This document shows positions 22,409 through 29,889 of a DNA stretch of 40,869 nt, in pieces (the first letter of the stretch is position 1; each line of letters starts with the position of its first letter). Below the pieces are notes generated by a model. The model saw nothing but the letters and a program-made list of their open reading frames with translations, had not been told where the DNA came from and did not search any database. The stretch is from assembly GCA_012270305.1 (NCBI GenBank), contig JAAXIO010000021.1, forward strand, positions 1-40,869, given 5' to 3'. This DNA is from Candidatus Saccharimonadota bacterium (GTDB taxonomy: Bacteria; Patescibacteriota; Saccharimonadia; Saccharimonadales; Saccharimonadaceae). The translations under genes were made by a program, and so were the position numbers.

Positions 22409-24270
22409 TGGCTAGTTCAGGTACGGTTAATACTGGCTATCAAAACTACACTCGCTTCTACCTTAGCTGGCGTTTAGTAGACCAGGACATTACTAACAAC
22501 CGCTCACTCATTAGCTGGGAAATTGGTGTACAAGGTACTTCAGGCTATACGGCTTATTGGTACTCAAATGCGGTACGAATAAACTCAGGCTATGTAAATG
22601 GTGATTTAGTTAGCGGTTCAGCTACTTACTCGAACATCACATTAAGTGGCGCAGAGAAACACAAGCTACGCTCTGGCTCAATCTGGGTGGGGCATTCTTC
22701 AGACGGCTCTAAATCGTTCAGTGCAAGCGTTTCAGGCTGGTTATATGGCAATAACAACACATCAGCTAGTGGCTCATGGAGCTTGCCTACTATACCGCGT
22801 AATTCACAAGTTTCAACAAACGCCACAAGCTACGATTTAGGTGATGCTATTCAAATCATTACTAACCGCAAATCTAGCTCGTTCACTCACACAATAACGA
22901 TTCGCTTATTTAATTCGAGCGGTACAGTGCTGCAAACCATCAACAACGTAGGTTCATCTACTACATGGACTCCTACCAGTACGCAAATAGAAACCATGCA
23001 AGATGCTATTCCAAATAGCAATAATCTTACGTTATACATTCGCTCATACAACAACCAAGTCAAAGACGATTCAACCGTAACGCGAACACTGAAGCTCACT
23101 GATGCCAACCCTATTTACGATGACTTCACATTCAAAGATACCGATGCAACAACCGTTTCTGTAACTGGCAACGATCAAGTTTTTGTTAAAGGCAAATCTG
23201 TACTCGAAGTTAAGATACCTAGTGCCGAAAAGATGACGGCGGTAAAAGGTGCTACTGAAAACTACTATGCGATAGCCTATGACGGTACATCGAATCAAGT
23301 AAACTATTCTACTAGCGATATTACCAGCTCGTTCAGCAGTATGCTCACGAGTGGCACAAGAACCATTTTAGTAACCGCATATGATAGTCGTTCAAACACC
23401 ACGCGAGTATCAAAAGATATTACTGTTTACAACTACGCAGCCCCTACTATTTCAACTACCCTAACCCGCGAAAATAACTTTGGTGCCAACACGACTATAC
23501 ATATTGAAGGTACCTACACACCACTCGTTATTGGCGGTACAGCTAAGAACGCTATTCAAACTGGTACGGTGCAATATCGCTATAAAGAAGATGGCGGCTC
23601 ATTTGGCTCATGGGTCACAAAGACATTTACTGCCAATTCTACGAACGGCACATTTAGCGTAACTGATTTCGTTGTTTCACTCGATAACTCTAAGAAGTAT
23701 ATTTTTGAGTTTAGAGTTGATGATAAATTCGGCACGATAACAACTGGTGGAGTTGTAGAGGTTGGAACGCCTATAGTGTTTATTGGGCAAAACAATGGTA
23801 CAGCAGCTCTATCAATAAACTCTATGCCCGCTGATGGTGCTAAATTTACTATAGACGGGGTTAACTTTTTAGAGTTTGTCTATCCGATAGGCTCGATTTA
23901 TATCAACAGGACCAACCCAGCCAACCCATCAAGCCTGCTTGGCTTTGGCACGTGGAATAAAATCGAAGATAAAATGATAATGAGCCGAGGTACATCTTAT
24001 ACAAGTGATGGTGGAAGTGGCACCCATACGCACCCATTATCACAGGCTGGAGGTGTGCCCTTTTACCTTGACAGCTCGAATACATACGTCAACCGCGACG
24101 GCCCAACGCCAGACAGAACTGTCAGCAGGGCTAACAGAACTACAAACGTAGGCTGGTCTGGCTCTGTATCAGGCAATATCACAAACTCATTGGGGCTTGT
24201 GGGAAATACCGACTCTGCTTCGACCATTCCACCTATGATTGTGGCTTACATATGGGAGCGAACAGCCTAA
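22408..24270 (+). CDS. Tail fibre / receptor-binding protein (DUF859-like with collar-type C-terminus)
   Basis: 620 residues; ATG overlaps the previous TAA by one base. The N-terminal 110 residues (YTRFYLSWRLVDQDITNNRS, HSSDGSKSFSASVSGWLYG) match the minor structural DUF859-type pattern of siphoviruses, followed by several Ig-like repeats. The C-terminus has the widespread tail-tip ending: FVYPIGSIYINRTNPANPSS, LGFGTWNKIEDKMIMSRG, GGSGTHTHPL and PPMIVAYIWERTA, in which the HTH histidines usually coordinate metal in trimeric fibres. Probable host recognition protein and the last gene of the tail module. Confidence 0.8.
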   Translation: MASSGTVNTGYQNYTRFYLSWRLVDQDITNNRSLISWEIGVQGTSGYTAYWYSNAVRINSGYVNGDLVSGSATYSNITLSGAEKHKLRSGSIWVGHSSDGSKSFSASVSGWLYGNNNTSASGSWSLPTIPRNSQVSTNATSYDLGDAIQIITNRKSSSFTHTITIRLFNSSGTVLQTINNVGSSTTWTPTSTQIETMQDAIPNSNNLTLYIRSYNNQVKDDSTVTRTLKLTDANPIYDDFTFKDTDATTVSVTGNDQVFVKGKSVLEVKIPSAEKMTAVKGATENYYAIAYDGTSNQVNYSTSDITSSFSSMLTSGTRTILVTAYDSRSNTTRVSKDITVYNYAAPTISTTLTRENNFGANTTIHIEGTYTPLVIGGTAKNAIQTGTVQYRYKEDGGSFGSWVTKTFTANSTNGTFSVTDFVVSLDNSKKYIFEFRVDDKFGTITTGGVVEVGTPIVFIGQNNGTAALSINSMPADGAKFTIDGVNFLEFVYPIGSIYINRTNPANPSSLLGFGTWNKIEDKMIMSRGTSYTSDGGSGTHTHPLSQAGGVPFYLDSSNTYVNRDGPTPDRTVSRANRTTNVGWSGSVSGNITNSLGLVGNTDSASTIPPMIVAYIWERTA

Positions 24271-24272
24271 AA

Positions 24273-24281
24273 TGGTATAAT
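24273..24281 (+). promoter_or_regulatory. Extended -10 promoter (TGGTATAAT), first of a tandem pair
   Basis: TGN-TATAAT 2 nt after the fibre stop. A hairpin-U-tract follows within 8 nt, and a second promoter-hairpin cassette follows directly at 24333. Confidence 0.55.
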
Positions 24282-24288
24282 ATAGATA

Positions 24289-24331
24289 GCTACAGGTAGT
24301 TCATGGACGCTCTACCGAAATGTGGCTTTTT
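24289..24331 (+). terminator. Terminator after the fibre gene
   Basis: Composite stem: GCTACA/TGTGGC (24289-24294/24321-24326) enclosing GGTAG/CTACC, followed by five T. Ends the tail operon and lies within the possible leader of the 24273 promoter. Confidence 0.65.
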
Positions 24332-24332
24332 G

Positions 24333-24341
24333 TGCTATAAT
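24333..24341 (+). promoter_or_regulatory. Extended -10 promoter (TGCTATAAT) for the lysis module
   Basis: TGN-TATAAT, 14 nt before the CGCGG hairpin. Fifth cassette of the set; the T run of the preceding terminator runs into its TG. Confidence 0.65.
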
Positions 24342-24355
24342 CATTGTAAGTAAAA

Positions 24356-24388
24356 CGCGGTTCACATAATGTTGTGAGCCGCTTTTTT
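24356..24388 (+). terminator. Hairpin with U tract after the 24333 promoter
   Basis: 10-bp stem 24357-24366/24373-24382 (one T-G), 6-nt loop, six T. The first gene begins about 15-35 nt downstream with a GGAAAA ribosome site. Confidence 0.7.
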
Positions 24389-24401
24389 ATTTGGAAAAAC
24401 A

Positions 24402-24428
24402 ATGGTTCAAATATGGAACTCACAATGA
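24402..24428 (+). CDS. Eight-residue leader peptide (possible)
   Basis: ATG 24402 sits closest to the GGAAAA site and encodes MVQIWNSQ; its TGA overlaps the in-frame methionine codon at 24425 of the next gene as ATGA. This could be a coupling leader for that gene. Alternatively ATG 24413 is used directly and this is incidental. Confidence 0.3.
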   Translation: MVQIWNSQ

Positions 24429-24724
24429 CAAAAAAACTTGAAGATAGATACCTCAATTTGCTTGAAAAGGGGTTTGCTGATTTGAAATCAGAAGTAAAAG
24501 AAAACACAAAAACAACATATGAGGTTTTAGAACAGGCTAAATATACTAACGGCCGAGTTACTAAGCTCGAAGAAACTGTATACAAGAATAAGCCCAGTGC
24601 TGAAGATTTACCGCCATTCTACCGTGACCCTAAGCTTATAAATGTTGGCCTTATTCTAGCCATTGCCCTACTCATGCTTATATCTGCTGCAACGAATATT
24701 GATATTCCAGGAATTAACTTATGA
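24413..24724 (+). CDS. XhlA-like coiled-coil membrane protein, holin-associated
   Basis: 103 residues from ATG 24413 (24425 also possible); earlier in-frame codons lie in the terminator. An N-terminal coiled coil with heptads (KKLEDRYLNLLEKGFADLKS, NGRVTKLEETVYK) is followed by a single C-terminal membrane helix (LINVGLILAIALLMLISAA). This architecture is that of XhlA-type proteins and related holin partners of Gram-positive-type phages. It opens the lysis module. Function by architecture and position. Confidence 0.6.
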   Translation: MELTMTKKLEDRYLNLLEKGFADLKSEVKENTKTTYEVLEQAKYTNGRVTKLEETVYKNKPSAEDLPPFYRDPKLINVGLILAIALLMLISAATNIDIPGINL

Positions 24725-25056
24725 AATTAAAATTTAACCCTCAACTATTCGTGCATCGCTGGTATGAATCTATTATCCTTGTACTTCTTGTTAGCATAGC
24801 GGGGTTGATAATCTTCAATCTTTTTACTACTCAAAACAGCTATGCAGAAAGTTCAAAAGAGCGTGGTGAAGCAGTTATAGACATTGTTAAAACCATCAAA
24901 GAAGAAAACGAAAAGCAAACCGTGATTATTAACCGACAATTTCAAGCTTTGTGCTTTTTACTCGTAGAAACATCTGGCACTGAATCACTCAAACGACTTG
25001 ACCCGCCACTAGAGCAACAATGCCTTGAACTAGCCGATGAACTCCGTGCTGCATAA
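24721..25056 (+). CDS. Membrane-anchored protein, N-terminal part of a gene split by an in-frame TAA
   Basis: 111 residues; ATG overlaps the previous stop. One N-terminal membrane helix (SIILVLLVSIAGLIIFNLF) then an extracellular helical region with two cysteines (ALCFLLVE, QQCLELADEL). The frame stops at TAA 25054-25056, but the very next codons continue in the same frame into the gene at 25060, suggesting an originally single protein of about 185 residues. Role unknown; possibly a spanin-like or lysis accessory protein. Confidence 0.55.
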   Translation: MKLKFNPQLFVHRWYESIILVLLVSIAGLIIFNLFTTQNSYAESSKERGEAVIDIVKTIKEENEKQTVIINRQFQALCFLLVETSGTESLKRLDPPLEQQCLELADELRAA

Positions 25057-25059
25057 CGA

Positions 25060-25278
25060 ATGAAGCAAGCGGAAGCAGAAAAGCAGCGACAGGCAGAAGA
25101 AAGTAAGAAAGAAACCTCAACTACTGAATCTGAATCAGCCACACCCGCAAACCCTAGTTCACCCGCCCCACAAGCTACCGACCCACCAAAAACACCACTT
25201 CAACCAGAACAATCACCACGGCCTATTTTAGGCATACCACTATTAGACGCACTACTAAGAATGCTAGGAGGTAACTAA
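25060..25278 (+). CDS. Continuation of the split membrane-anchored protein (linker-rich tail)
   Basis: 72 residues: charged helix (MKQAEAEKQRQAEESKKETS), then a Ser/Pro/Thr-rich linker and a short hydrophobic end (ILGIPLLDALLRMLGGN). It is in the same frame as the upstream gene, separated only by TAA CGA, and has no ribosome site of its own. Either re-initiation, stop read-through, or a nonsense mutation of one gene. Stop overlaps the endolysin start. Confidence 0.45.
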   Translation: MKQAEAEKQRQAEESKKETSTTESESATPANPSSPAPQATDPPKTPLQPEQSPRPILGIPLLDALLRMLGGN

Positions 25279-26087
25279 TGCAAAAAGCACTATTCCCAAT
25301 GCGATACCTGAATATTACACAGGGCTGGGGTGTTGGTACACATAAAGGCACGTACGCTATAGATATAGCTGGAGCAAACGCTGGTATAGATAATGTCTAT
25401 GCACCGTTTGATTGTGTCGTTAAAAAGATATGGAAAAACGGTAACACCGTTTGGATTGAGAGTATCAACGCAGTAGAGTGGGCCAACGGCACGAAGTCTA
25501 AGGCTACTATGAGCTTCACACATGACAATAATGTTTCTAACTTACGTGTGGGCCAACGTATCGCACAAGGTACAGTATTTTACCAAGAAGGTACAGCGGG
25601 CAATGCTACAGGCAACAACGTACACATGGAGTGTGCAAAAGGTACATTTGTTGGAACTGGCTGGTTCTTAAACCGCTTTGGCTGGTGGACTATCAATAAC
25701 ATGGTGAAGCCTAACGATTTGCTATGGCTAAATACTGGCACGATTGTTAAGCAAACACAGGGTGTTAAATTCAAAACTGTTCCTAAAGTTGCACCAAAGC
25801 CAAAGCCAAAAACACCGCAACCTGCACCGAATACAGCGAGGCTTAGCGCAAAAGGCACAGCCACGGTGTTAGTTGATACCCTAAATGTTCGCAATTCCCC
25901 CACTACTAAGAGCAAAGTAGTTGGCACATACAAGAAAGGTCAAAAGTTTAATTACGACAGTTACCAGATAAACGATGGCTATGTATGGTTGAGTTATGTT
26001 TCTTGGACTAGGCAGCGTAGGTACGTTGCCGAAGGGCCTAACAATAACAACCCTAAAGACATATATGTATCTGGTGGAGTTAGTTAA
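25278..26087 (+). CDS. Endolysin: M23 metallopeptidase with C-terminal SH3 domain
   Basis: 269 residues behind AGGAGGTAACT. Residues 10-150 form an M23/LytM-like domain with all zinc and catalytic positions: H22 and D29 (GTHKGTYAIDIAG), H82 (SFTHDNN) and H116 (VHMEC), plus the NLRVGQRIAQGTVFY and GTAGNATGNN loops. A Lys/Pro-rich linker (about 170-195) leads to a bacterial SH3 domain (VLVDTLNVRNSPTTKSKVVG ... YVWLSYVSW). Predicted to cut peptidoglycan cross-bridges at the end of infection. No signal peptide, so release depends on a holin. Confidence 0.87.
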   Translation: MQKALFPMRYLNITQGWGVGTHKGTYAIDIAGANAGIDNVYAPFDCVVKKIWKNGNTVWIESINAVEWANGTKSKATMSFTHDNNVSNLRVGQRIAQGTVFYQEGTAGNATGNNVHMECAKGTFVGTGWFLNRFGWWTINNMVKPNDLLWLNTGTIVKQTQGVKFKTVPKVAPKPKPKTPQPAPNTARLSAKGTATVLVDTLNVRNSPTTKSKVVGTYKKGQKFNYDSYQINDGYVWLSYVSWTRQRRYVAEGPNNNNPKDIYVSGGVS

Positions 26088-26088
26088 A

Positions 26089-26595
26089 ATGGGCGTTCTT
26101 CCAAAAAGGCAAATAATAGTTGATGGAGACGTTGCAAGAGTGCCACTAGGCAATAACGGAAAAGATGGCTGGGCAATAATAGATACTTTTAATTTACATC
26201 TTGCGATGCCCCATAACTGGCACAATAATGGTTTGAATTACGCAGTTGCAAAGCATGAAGGTAAAAAAATCAAACTTCATCATTTAATAATCGGTGAGCC
26301 AAAGAACGGTCTGGTAACAGACCATATTAACAGAAATAGACTCGATAACAGGGTATGCAATTTAAGGCACGTTACACAGCGAAAAAATTGTGAGAATGCT
26401 AGCTTAAGGTCCGATAACTCAAGCGGGTATAAGGGGGTGGGTTTCTGCAAGCAGACAAACAAATGGAAAAGCAGGGTGACTATAAATGGTAAGAGGAATT
26501 ATTTAGGTTTATTTGATACGGCTGAAGAAGCCGCAAAAGTTATAGAAAATTTCCATAGAAAATATGACGCTGTATACGTCAAAGGAGGTGTATGA
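26089..26595 (+). CDS. HNH homing endonuclease with AP2 domain
   Basis: 168 residues from ATG 26089, directly after the endolysin stop. The N-terminal half has the HNH core (KIKLHHLIIG, VTDHINRNRLDNRVCNLRHV, where the DHxNxNxxDNRxxNLR motif is diagnostic). The C-terminal half is an AP2-type DNA-binding domain (GYKGVGFCKQTNKWKSRVTI, YLGLFDTAEEAAKV). This is the typical free-standing phage homing endonuclease. Inserted between endolysin and holin; no intron is apparent. A selfish insertion is the likely explanation. Confidence 0.9.
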   Translation: MGVLPKRQIIVDGDVARVPLGNNGKDGWAIIDTFNLHLAMPHNWHNNGLNYAVAKHEGKKIKLHHLIIGEPKNGLVTDHINRNRLDNRVCNLRHVTQRKNCENASLRSDNSSGYKGVGFCKQTNKWKSRVTINGKRNYLGLFDTAEEAAKVIENFHRKYDAVYVKGGV

Positions 26596-26756
26596 AAGAT
26601 TTTACCAAATCACTATTAAGTCGTAAGTTTTGGCTAGCAGTAGCAGCGTTTATTACATTCGTAGTAAATGGACAATACACGGAAGCAGTCGCGGTAGTCG
26701 TTGGCTATCTAACCGCTGAGGGTGCTGCTGATGCAGTAGCAAGGGTAAAGGGCTAA
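26592..26756 (+). CDS. Small holin candidate
   Basis: 54 residues from ATG 26592 behind AAAGGAGGTGT, overlapping the HNH stop. Pattern MKDFTKSLLSRKFWLAVAAF then VVNGQYTEAVAVVVGYLTAE and a basic end (ARVKG), i.e. two hydrophobic stretches with a turn, like the small LL-H-type holins that begin with SRKFW. Would permeabilise the membrane to release the endolysin. Family call is by pattern. Confidence 0.7.
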   Translation: MKDFTKSLLSRKFWLAVAAFITFVVNGQYTEAVAVVVGYLTAEGAADAVARVKG

Positions 26757-26757
26757 C

Positions 26758-26913
26758 ATGACTGTTCTAATAGCACTTTTAGTTGCTCTTATATTCGGAT
26801 TCGCTGCATACCTTGTTTGTAGTGTCGTGCCGTTTACAAAGCCATACGCTAGCGCAATCGGGGTATTCGTTACCTTGGTTGTATTCATAACTAGGATTGG
26901 CGCAGGTTTGTAA
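26758..26913 (+). CDS. Small two-helix membrane protein, lysis-associated
   Basis: 51 residues, starting 1 nt after the holin stop. Two membrane helices (LIALLVALIFGFAAYLVC and AIGVFVTLVVFITRIG) with a short loop. May be a second holin or antiholin, or a small phage membrane protein as found in actinophage lysis regions. No catalytic motif. Confidence 0.6.
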   Translation: MTVLIALLVALIFGFAAYLVCSVVPFTKPYASAIGVFVTLVVFITRIGAGL

Positions 26914-26914
26914 C

Positions 26915-27046
26915 ATGGAATACTTCACGGAATCAGAACGCTTTGAAAACGGCGTACTGAACCGTGAATGTGCCGCAGCTATAGCCGTTGCTTCTATGCA
27001 GCGGCTATTTCAATTAGAAAAAGAAAGCGAGGATGAATCGTTATGA
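26915..27046 (+). CDS. Small acidic protein, unknown
   Basis: 43 residues (MEYFTESERFENGVLNRECA and an acidic end KESEDESL). Starts 1 nt after the previous stop and overlaps the next gene by 4 nt, so it is part of a tightly packed operon. No motif beyond a helical middle. Confidence 0.5.
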   Translation: MEYFTESERFENGVLNRECAAAIAVASMQRLFQLEKESEDESL

Positions 27047-27405
27047 TGTCAGCTCACCACATACTACATGAGAGGGTTGCTTGGGATTCACGCAAAGAAT
27101 CCAAAAGCCTTCGTGATACACACAGTTTAATACCAAGAATTGACCGCAAGCTACACGATGAACTACATCAGGCTTGCCCTCACGTTCCCCTGCTTGGCTC
27201 ATACGCCCTCCAGCACGTTAGGCGAGAGTTTGAACCGACCGGAAACACATTACAAGACATGGACGGCCTAATGAATGCCATAGAGAGTGCCAGCAGACAC
27301 CCTAAAGCGCATGAGATTGAACGAAACCTAGCTGAGTTGGCTATAAGTGCTATTGACCTACAACGGCCCTTTATACGTTATGCAATGCAAGGAGTAGCAG
27401 CATGA
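27043..27405 (+). CDS. His-rich HNH-like small protein
   Basis: 120 residues, ATG overlapping the previous stop. The N-terminus has SAHHILHERVAW, then SLRDTHSLIPRIDRKLHDEL with regularly spaced His, reminiscent of a small HNH-like fold reported in actinophage genomes beside the gene type found at 27775. The C-terminal half is helical. No cysteines for zinc. Nuclease activity is not assured. Confidence 0.5.
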   Translation: MMSAHHILHERVAWDSRKESKSLRDTHSLIPRIDRKLHDELHQACPHVPLLGSYALQHVRREFEPTGNTLQDMDGLMNAIESASRHPKAHEIERNLAELAISAIDLQRPFIRYAMQGVAA

Positions 27406-27794
27406 GTGAACATCTACGAGTTAATCTAGGCGGTAACGAATTTGAATCAACGCCATACAACACTACCTTATTCACCTTTTTAGGCAAAGCAGCTATTAAC
27501 GGTGTAGACTTTGATATTTCTAGAGTTAATCATGTTTTTTTCGAATCTGGAAATACTGAAGAAAATACAGTACAAGGGAGTTACTTGTTTAGAACGGAAT
27601 CAACCGCTGAAGTGTATGATACGATTGTGCAATTTATGGCTGATAATGATTGGCCTATGGTTATTAACAGGCGTGATCTACCGCAATGTGATTATGATGC
27701 TTATAACCGTATGTTAGATCAATACGTTGCGAATGAAGTGAGTGAAGATTTTATACCTGAAGAATGGTTTAACGATGGAACGCCCCAGGCCTAG
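27402..27794 (+). CDS. Hypothetical acidic phage protein
   Basis: 130 residues, overlaps the upstream stop (ATGA). Mixed beta at the N-terminus (LRVNLGGNEFESTPYNTTLF), acidic helix at the C-terminus (LDQYVANEVSEDFIPEEWF). Not recognised. Overlaps the next gene by 20 nt. Confidence 0.55.
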   Translation: MSEHLRVNLGGNEFESTPYNTTLFTFLGKAAINGVDFDISRVNHVFFESGNTEENTVQGSYLFRTESTAEVYDTIVQFMADNDWPMVINRRDLPQCDYDAYNRMLDQYVANEVSEDFIPEEWFNDGTPQA

Positions 27795-28050
27795 TACGTT
27801 AGCATGGCTAGCTGTACCTGTCGCAGTTGCAGCCTATGATAAGTTTTGCCCACCAGACGAAATGATGAGCGAACGCTTTGATGAATGGATGGAACACCCC
27901 GCTAAGAGAATTTTCGCACTTGCTGCACTAGGGACTGTTGCCCTCCATTTAGCAAATGCAATACCTGAAAAATATGATTGGGTAGCCCATGTGCTGCCAC
28001 CAAAAGAAAGACCTGATGAAAACACATTCAAAGAACATCCTGCTTTATGA
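27775..28050 (+). CDS. Small membrane protein, DUF7427-like (actinophage type)
   Basis: 91 residues from ATG 27775 inside the previous gene. Pattern RPSTLAWLAVPVAVAAYDKF, CPPDEMMSERFDEWMEHPAK and LAALGTVALHLANAIPEKYD closely follows a small protein I recall from many actinophages (STLAWxxL...CPxGExxSE...HLxNxxP). Two hydrophobic stretches. Overlaps the exonuclease gene by 35 nt. Function unknown; the family label is from memory. Confidence 0.55.
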   Translation: MERPRPSTLAWLAVPVAVAAYDKFCPPDEMMSERFDEWMEHPAKRIFALAALGTVALHLANAIPEKYDWVAHVLPPKERPDENTFKEHPAL

Positions 28051-28780
28051 TCTGGAAGTTAGCCGTGCAGTAGTTGAAGGCTATGGCAATAAGTGGAATT
28101 TTAAAGTAATTAAGGTTATTAGGCCTCAACTGCTTATGTCATTTTCATGGAAGTGGCTCGGTGAGCGTCATGTGCATTTTCACCATATGCACGGTTACTC
28201 GAACTACAAAGACTTTGTACAGTCACTGTCTGACACGTTAGCTGAAGCACCGATACGCGTAGCGCACAACGGCATAAACTTTGATGATAAAATGGCAAAC
28301 ACGTTTTTCATGGCTGAAAATGTTGAGATTCCCCCACCCCACAAATCTATTGATACCTGCCGTATAGCTAGACAAAAATTAAAGCTACCAAGTAGCAACA
28401 GCTTAAACGATGTTGCCGAATTTCTAGGCTTAGGCGCAAAAGAAAAAATAACTTATGCCGATATTGAAGATGATTTTATGAGTGATACCCCTAGCTGGAA
28501 GTCGATAAAGCAAATGGAGAAGTATAACAATAAAGATGTTCGCTTACTTGAAGATGTTTATTTGAAGCTTAGACCATTAATTACTAATCACCCGAACATT
28601 GCCGTTATGGGCAACGCTGAAGGCTGCACAGCTTGTGGTAGCACTGATTTTATATACAAGGGCTATGCCTACACTGCAACGACCGTATACAGGCGCGTAC
28701 AATGTCGAGCGTGTGGCAAGTGGGGCCGTGAACGAACTCAAGACCGCGATATACAAAATAAGCCATACATTGTGAATTGA
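28016..28780 (+). CDS. DEDD-type 3'-5' exonuclease (RNase H-like) with zinc ribbon
   Basis: 254 residues, start at ATG 28016 behind AGAAAG. RNase H-like exonuclease motifs: ILLYDLEVS (DxE), RVAHNGINFDDKM (motif II HN..FD) and KYNNKDVRLLEDVY (YxxxD). The C-terminus adds a zinc ribbon CTACGSTDF ... CRACGKWGRE. Resembles the nucleases found near replication genes in phages and DNA polymerase proofreading domains; the zinc ribbon suggests nucleic-acid binding. It ends in TGA that overlaps the -35 of the promoter at 28777. Confidence 0.75.
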   Translation: MKTHSKNILLYDLEVSRAVVEGYGNKWNFKVIKVIRPQLLMSFSWKWLGERHVHFHHMHGYSNYKDFVQSLSDTLAEAPIRVAHNGINFDDKMANTFFMAENVEIPPPHKSIDTCRIARQKLKLPSSNSLNDVAEFLGLGAKEKITYADIEDDFMSDTPSWKSIKQMEKYNNKDVRLLEDVYLKLRPLITNHPNIAVMGNAEGCTACGSTDFIYKGYAYTATTVYRRVQCRACGKWGRERTQDRDIQNKPYIVN

Positions 28781-28805
28781 CATTTAGAGCCAAAAGTAGT
28801 AGTAT
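28777..28805 (+). promoter_or_regulatory. Promoter (TTGACA-17-TAGTAT) for the replication/integration block
   Basis: Consensus -35 TTGACA at 28777-28782 overlapping the exonuclease stop, spacer 17, -10 TAGTAT. A hairpin-terminator follows 24 nt later, before the gene at 28895. Confidence 0.6.
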
Positions 28806-28829
28806 AAGAGTATCAATGTTGCTGCTGAT

Positions 28830-28864
28830 GCTCTCGACCTAACAAAGGTTTGAGAGCTTTTTTG
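28830..28864 (+). terminator. Rho-independent terminator / attenuator
   Basis: GCTCTC/GAGAGC stem (28830-28835/28852-28857) with inner ACCT/AGGT pairing, then T-run 28858-28863. Again located between a promoter and its gene. Confidence 0.75.
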
Positions 28865-28894
28865 TTCTCTTCTAAAAAATAGGATGGGTAAAAA

Positions 28895-29554
28895 ATGGGC
28901 AACGGCTTTGTCAAGCTACACAGAAACATTAACAATAACGAGTTGTTAGCCAACGACAATAATTCGTACGTTGTGTTCACGCGTTTACTGACTTTGGTAA
29001 ACAGGCACACAGGCTCATACACGACTGGCAGAAAGAAGCTTGCAGTGTTTATGAACCTAAAAGAAAGTACGCTTTATGATGTCCTAAAAAGGCTTGAAAG
29101 GGCAACAATAATCCGACTGGAATCCAACAGGTACTCAACAACGATTCACATCTGTAATTGGTGGGATTACCAACAGGATACCAACAGCAAACCAACAAAA
29201 ACCCGCAGTCAAACCGGCACTAAACAAGAAGGAGAAGGAGAAGGAGAAGTAACTACTAACGTAGTTAAGGCTAAAACGCCTAGTGCCGATATTGATGAAA
29301 TGTTTTTGTTTTGGGAATCAACCACAGGTATTTCCATAAACGGTCAAAAGACAAAGAACCGATATGCTTGCTCAAACTTACTGAAAAAATACGGCAAAGA
29401 AACTTTACAAGCCCTGATACGAGCGGTTGCTGCTACGCAAGGAGTGCAATACGCGCCATCAATATCTGATTTCAGTGGCTTACAAGCAAAACAAAACGAT
29501 TTAGCCTTGTGGATTAAGAAACAAGGTACAAGCGGAAAGGTGGTAAAAATATGA
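28895..29554 (+). CDS. Replisome organizer-like winged-helix protein
   Basis: 219 residues behind TAGGATGGG. The N-terminal 100 residues follow the phage replisome organizer N-terminal domain: GFVKLHRNINNNELLANDNN, LLTLVNRHTG, KLAVFMNLKESTLYDVLKRL (winged helix) and STTIHICNWWDYQQDT. A charged Glu/Lys linker follows, then a C-terminal domain (MFLFWESTTGISINGQK, ALIRAVAATQGVQYAPSISD) similar in style to DnaD/organizer helicase-loading ends. Probable origin-binding or helicase-loading protein. Confidence 0.7.
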   Translation: MGNGFVKLHRNINNNELLANDNNSYVVFTRLLTLVNRHTGSYTTGRKKLAVFMNLKESTLYDVLKRLERATIIRLESNRYSTTIHICNWWDYQQDTNSKPTKTRSQTGTKQEGEGEGEVTTNVVKAKTPSADIDEMFLFWESTTGISINGQKTKNRYACSNLLKKYGKETLQALIRAVAATQGVQYAPSISDFSGLQAKQNDLALWIKKQGTSGKVVKI

Positions 29555-29889
29555 AAATTTCTTTTATAGATCAGCCAGCAATTTACTTATCAGAGGAGCG
29601 CGGCGAACGAATTAAGCAGCAAGTGATGATTGGTGCGAAGATGCTAGACATTGACGGCAACTTATACTCCACTGCTTCTATAACGGCAATCACGAAAGGT
29701 GCTGAACCGAGTACCTGGGGCAAAACTAAAAACGTAAAAAAGATAATAGCACCTCAACACACGGCAGCTACAGAAACTAGCGAAGGTTTTAAGAAGTTTA
29801 AGCAAGCTAGAGATGATTTGGCAAAGAAATTAGCCAATAAGAAGCCAAATAAAGCTAATGCTTGTAAACGGCGAAAAGGTGTAATATGA
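29551..29889 (+). CDS. Hypothetical phage protein
   Basis: 112 residues, ATG overlapping the previous stop. Beta-rich start (MKISFIDQPAIYLSEERGER, GAKMLDIDGNLYSTASITAI), basic helical end (KKLANKKPNKANACKRRKG). May bind DNA through its tail. Family not recognised. Confidence 0.55.
   Translation: MKISFIDQPAIYLSEERGERIKQQVMIGAKMLDIDGNLYSTASITAITKGAEPSTWGKTKNVKKIIAPQHTAATETSEGFKKFKQARDDLAKKLANKKPNKANACKRRKGVI

Noticed and set aside
27511-27717. Overlapping ORF inside the 27402 gene
   Set aside because: No ribosome site, wrong-frame codon use, and composition rich in Ile/Met/Asn typical of a shadow frame.
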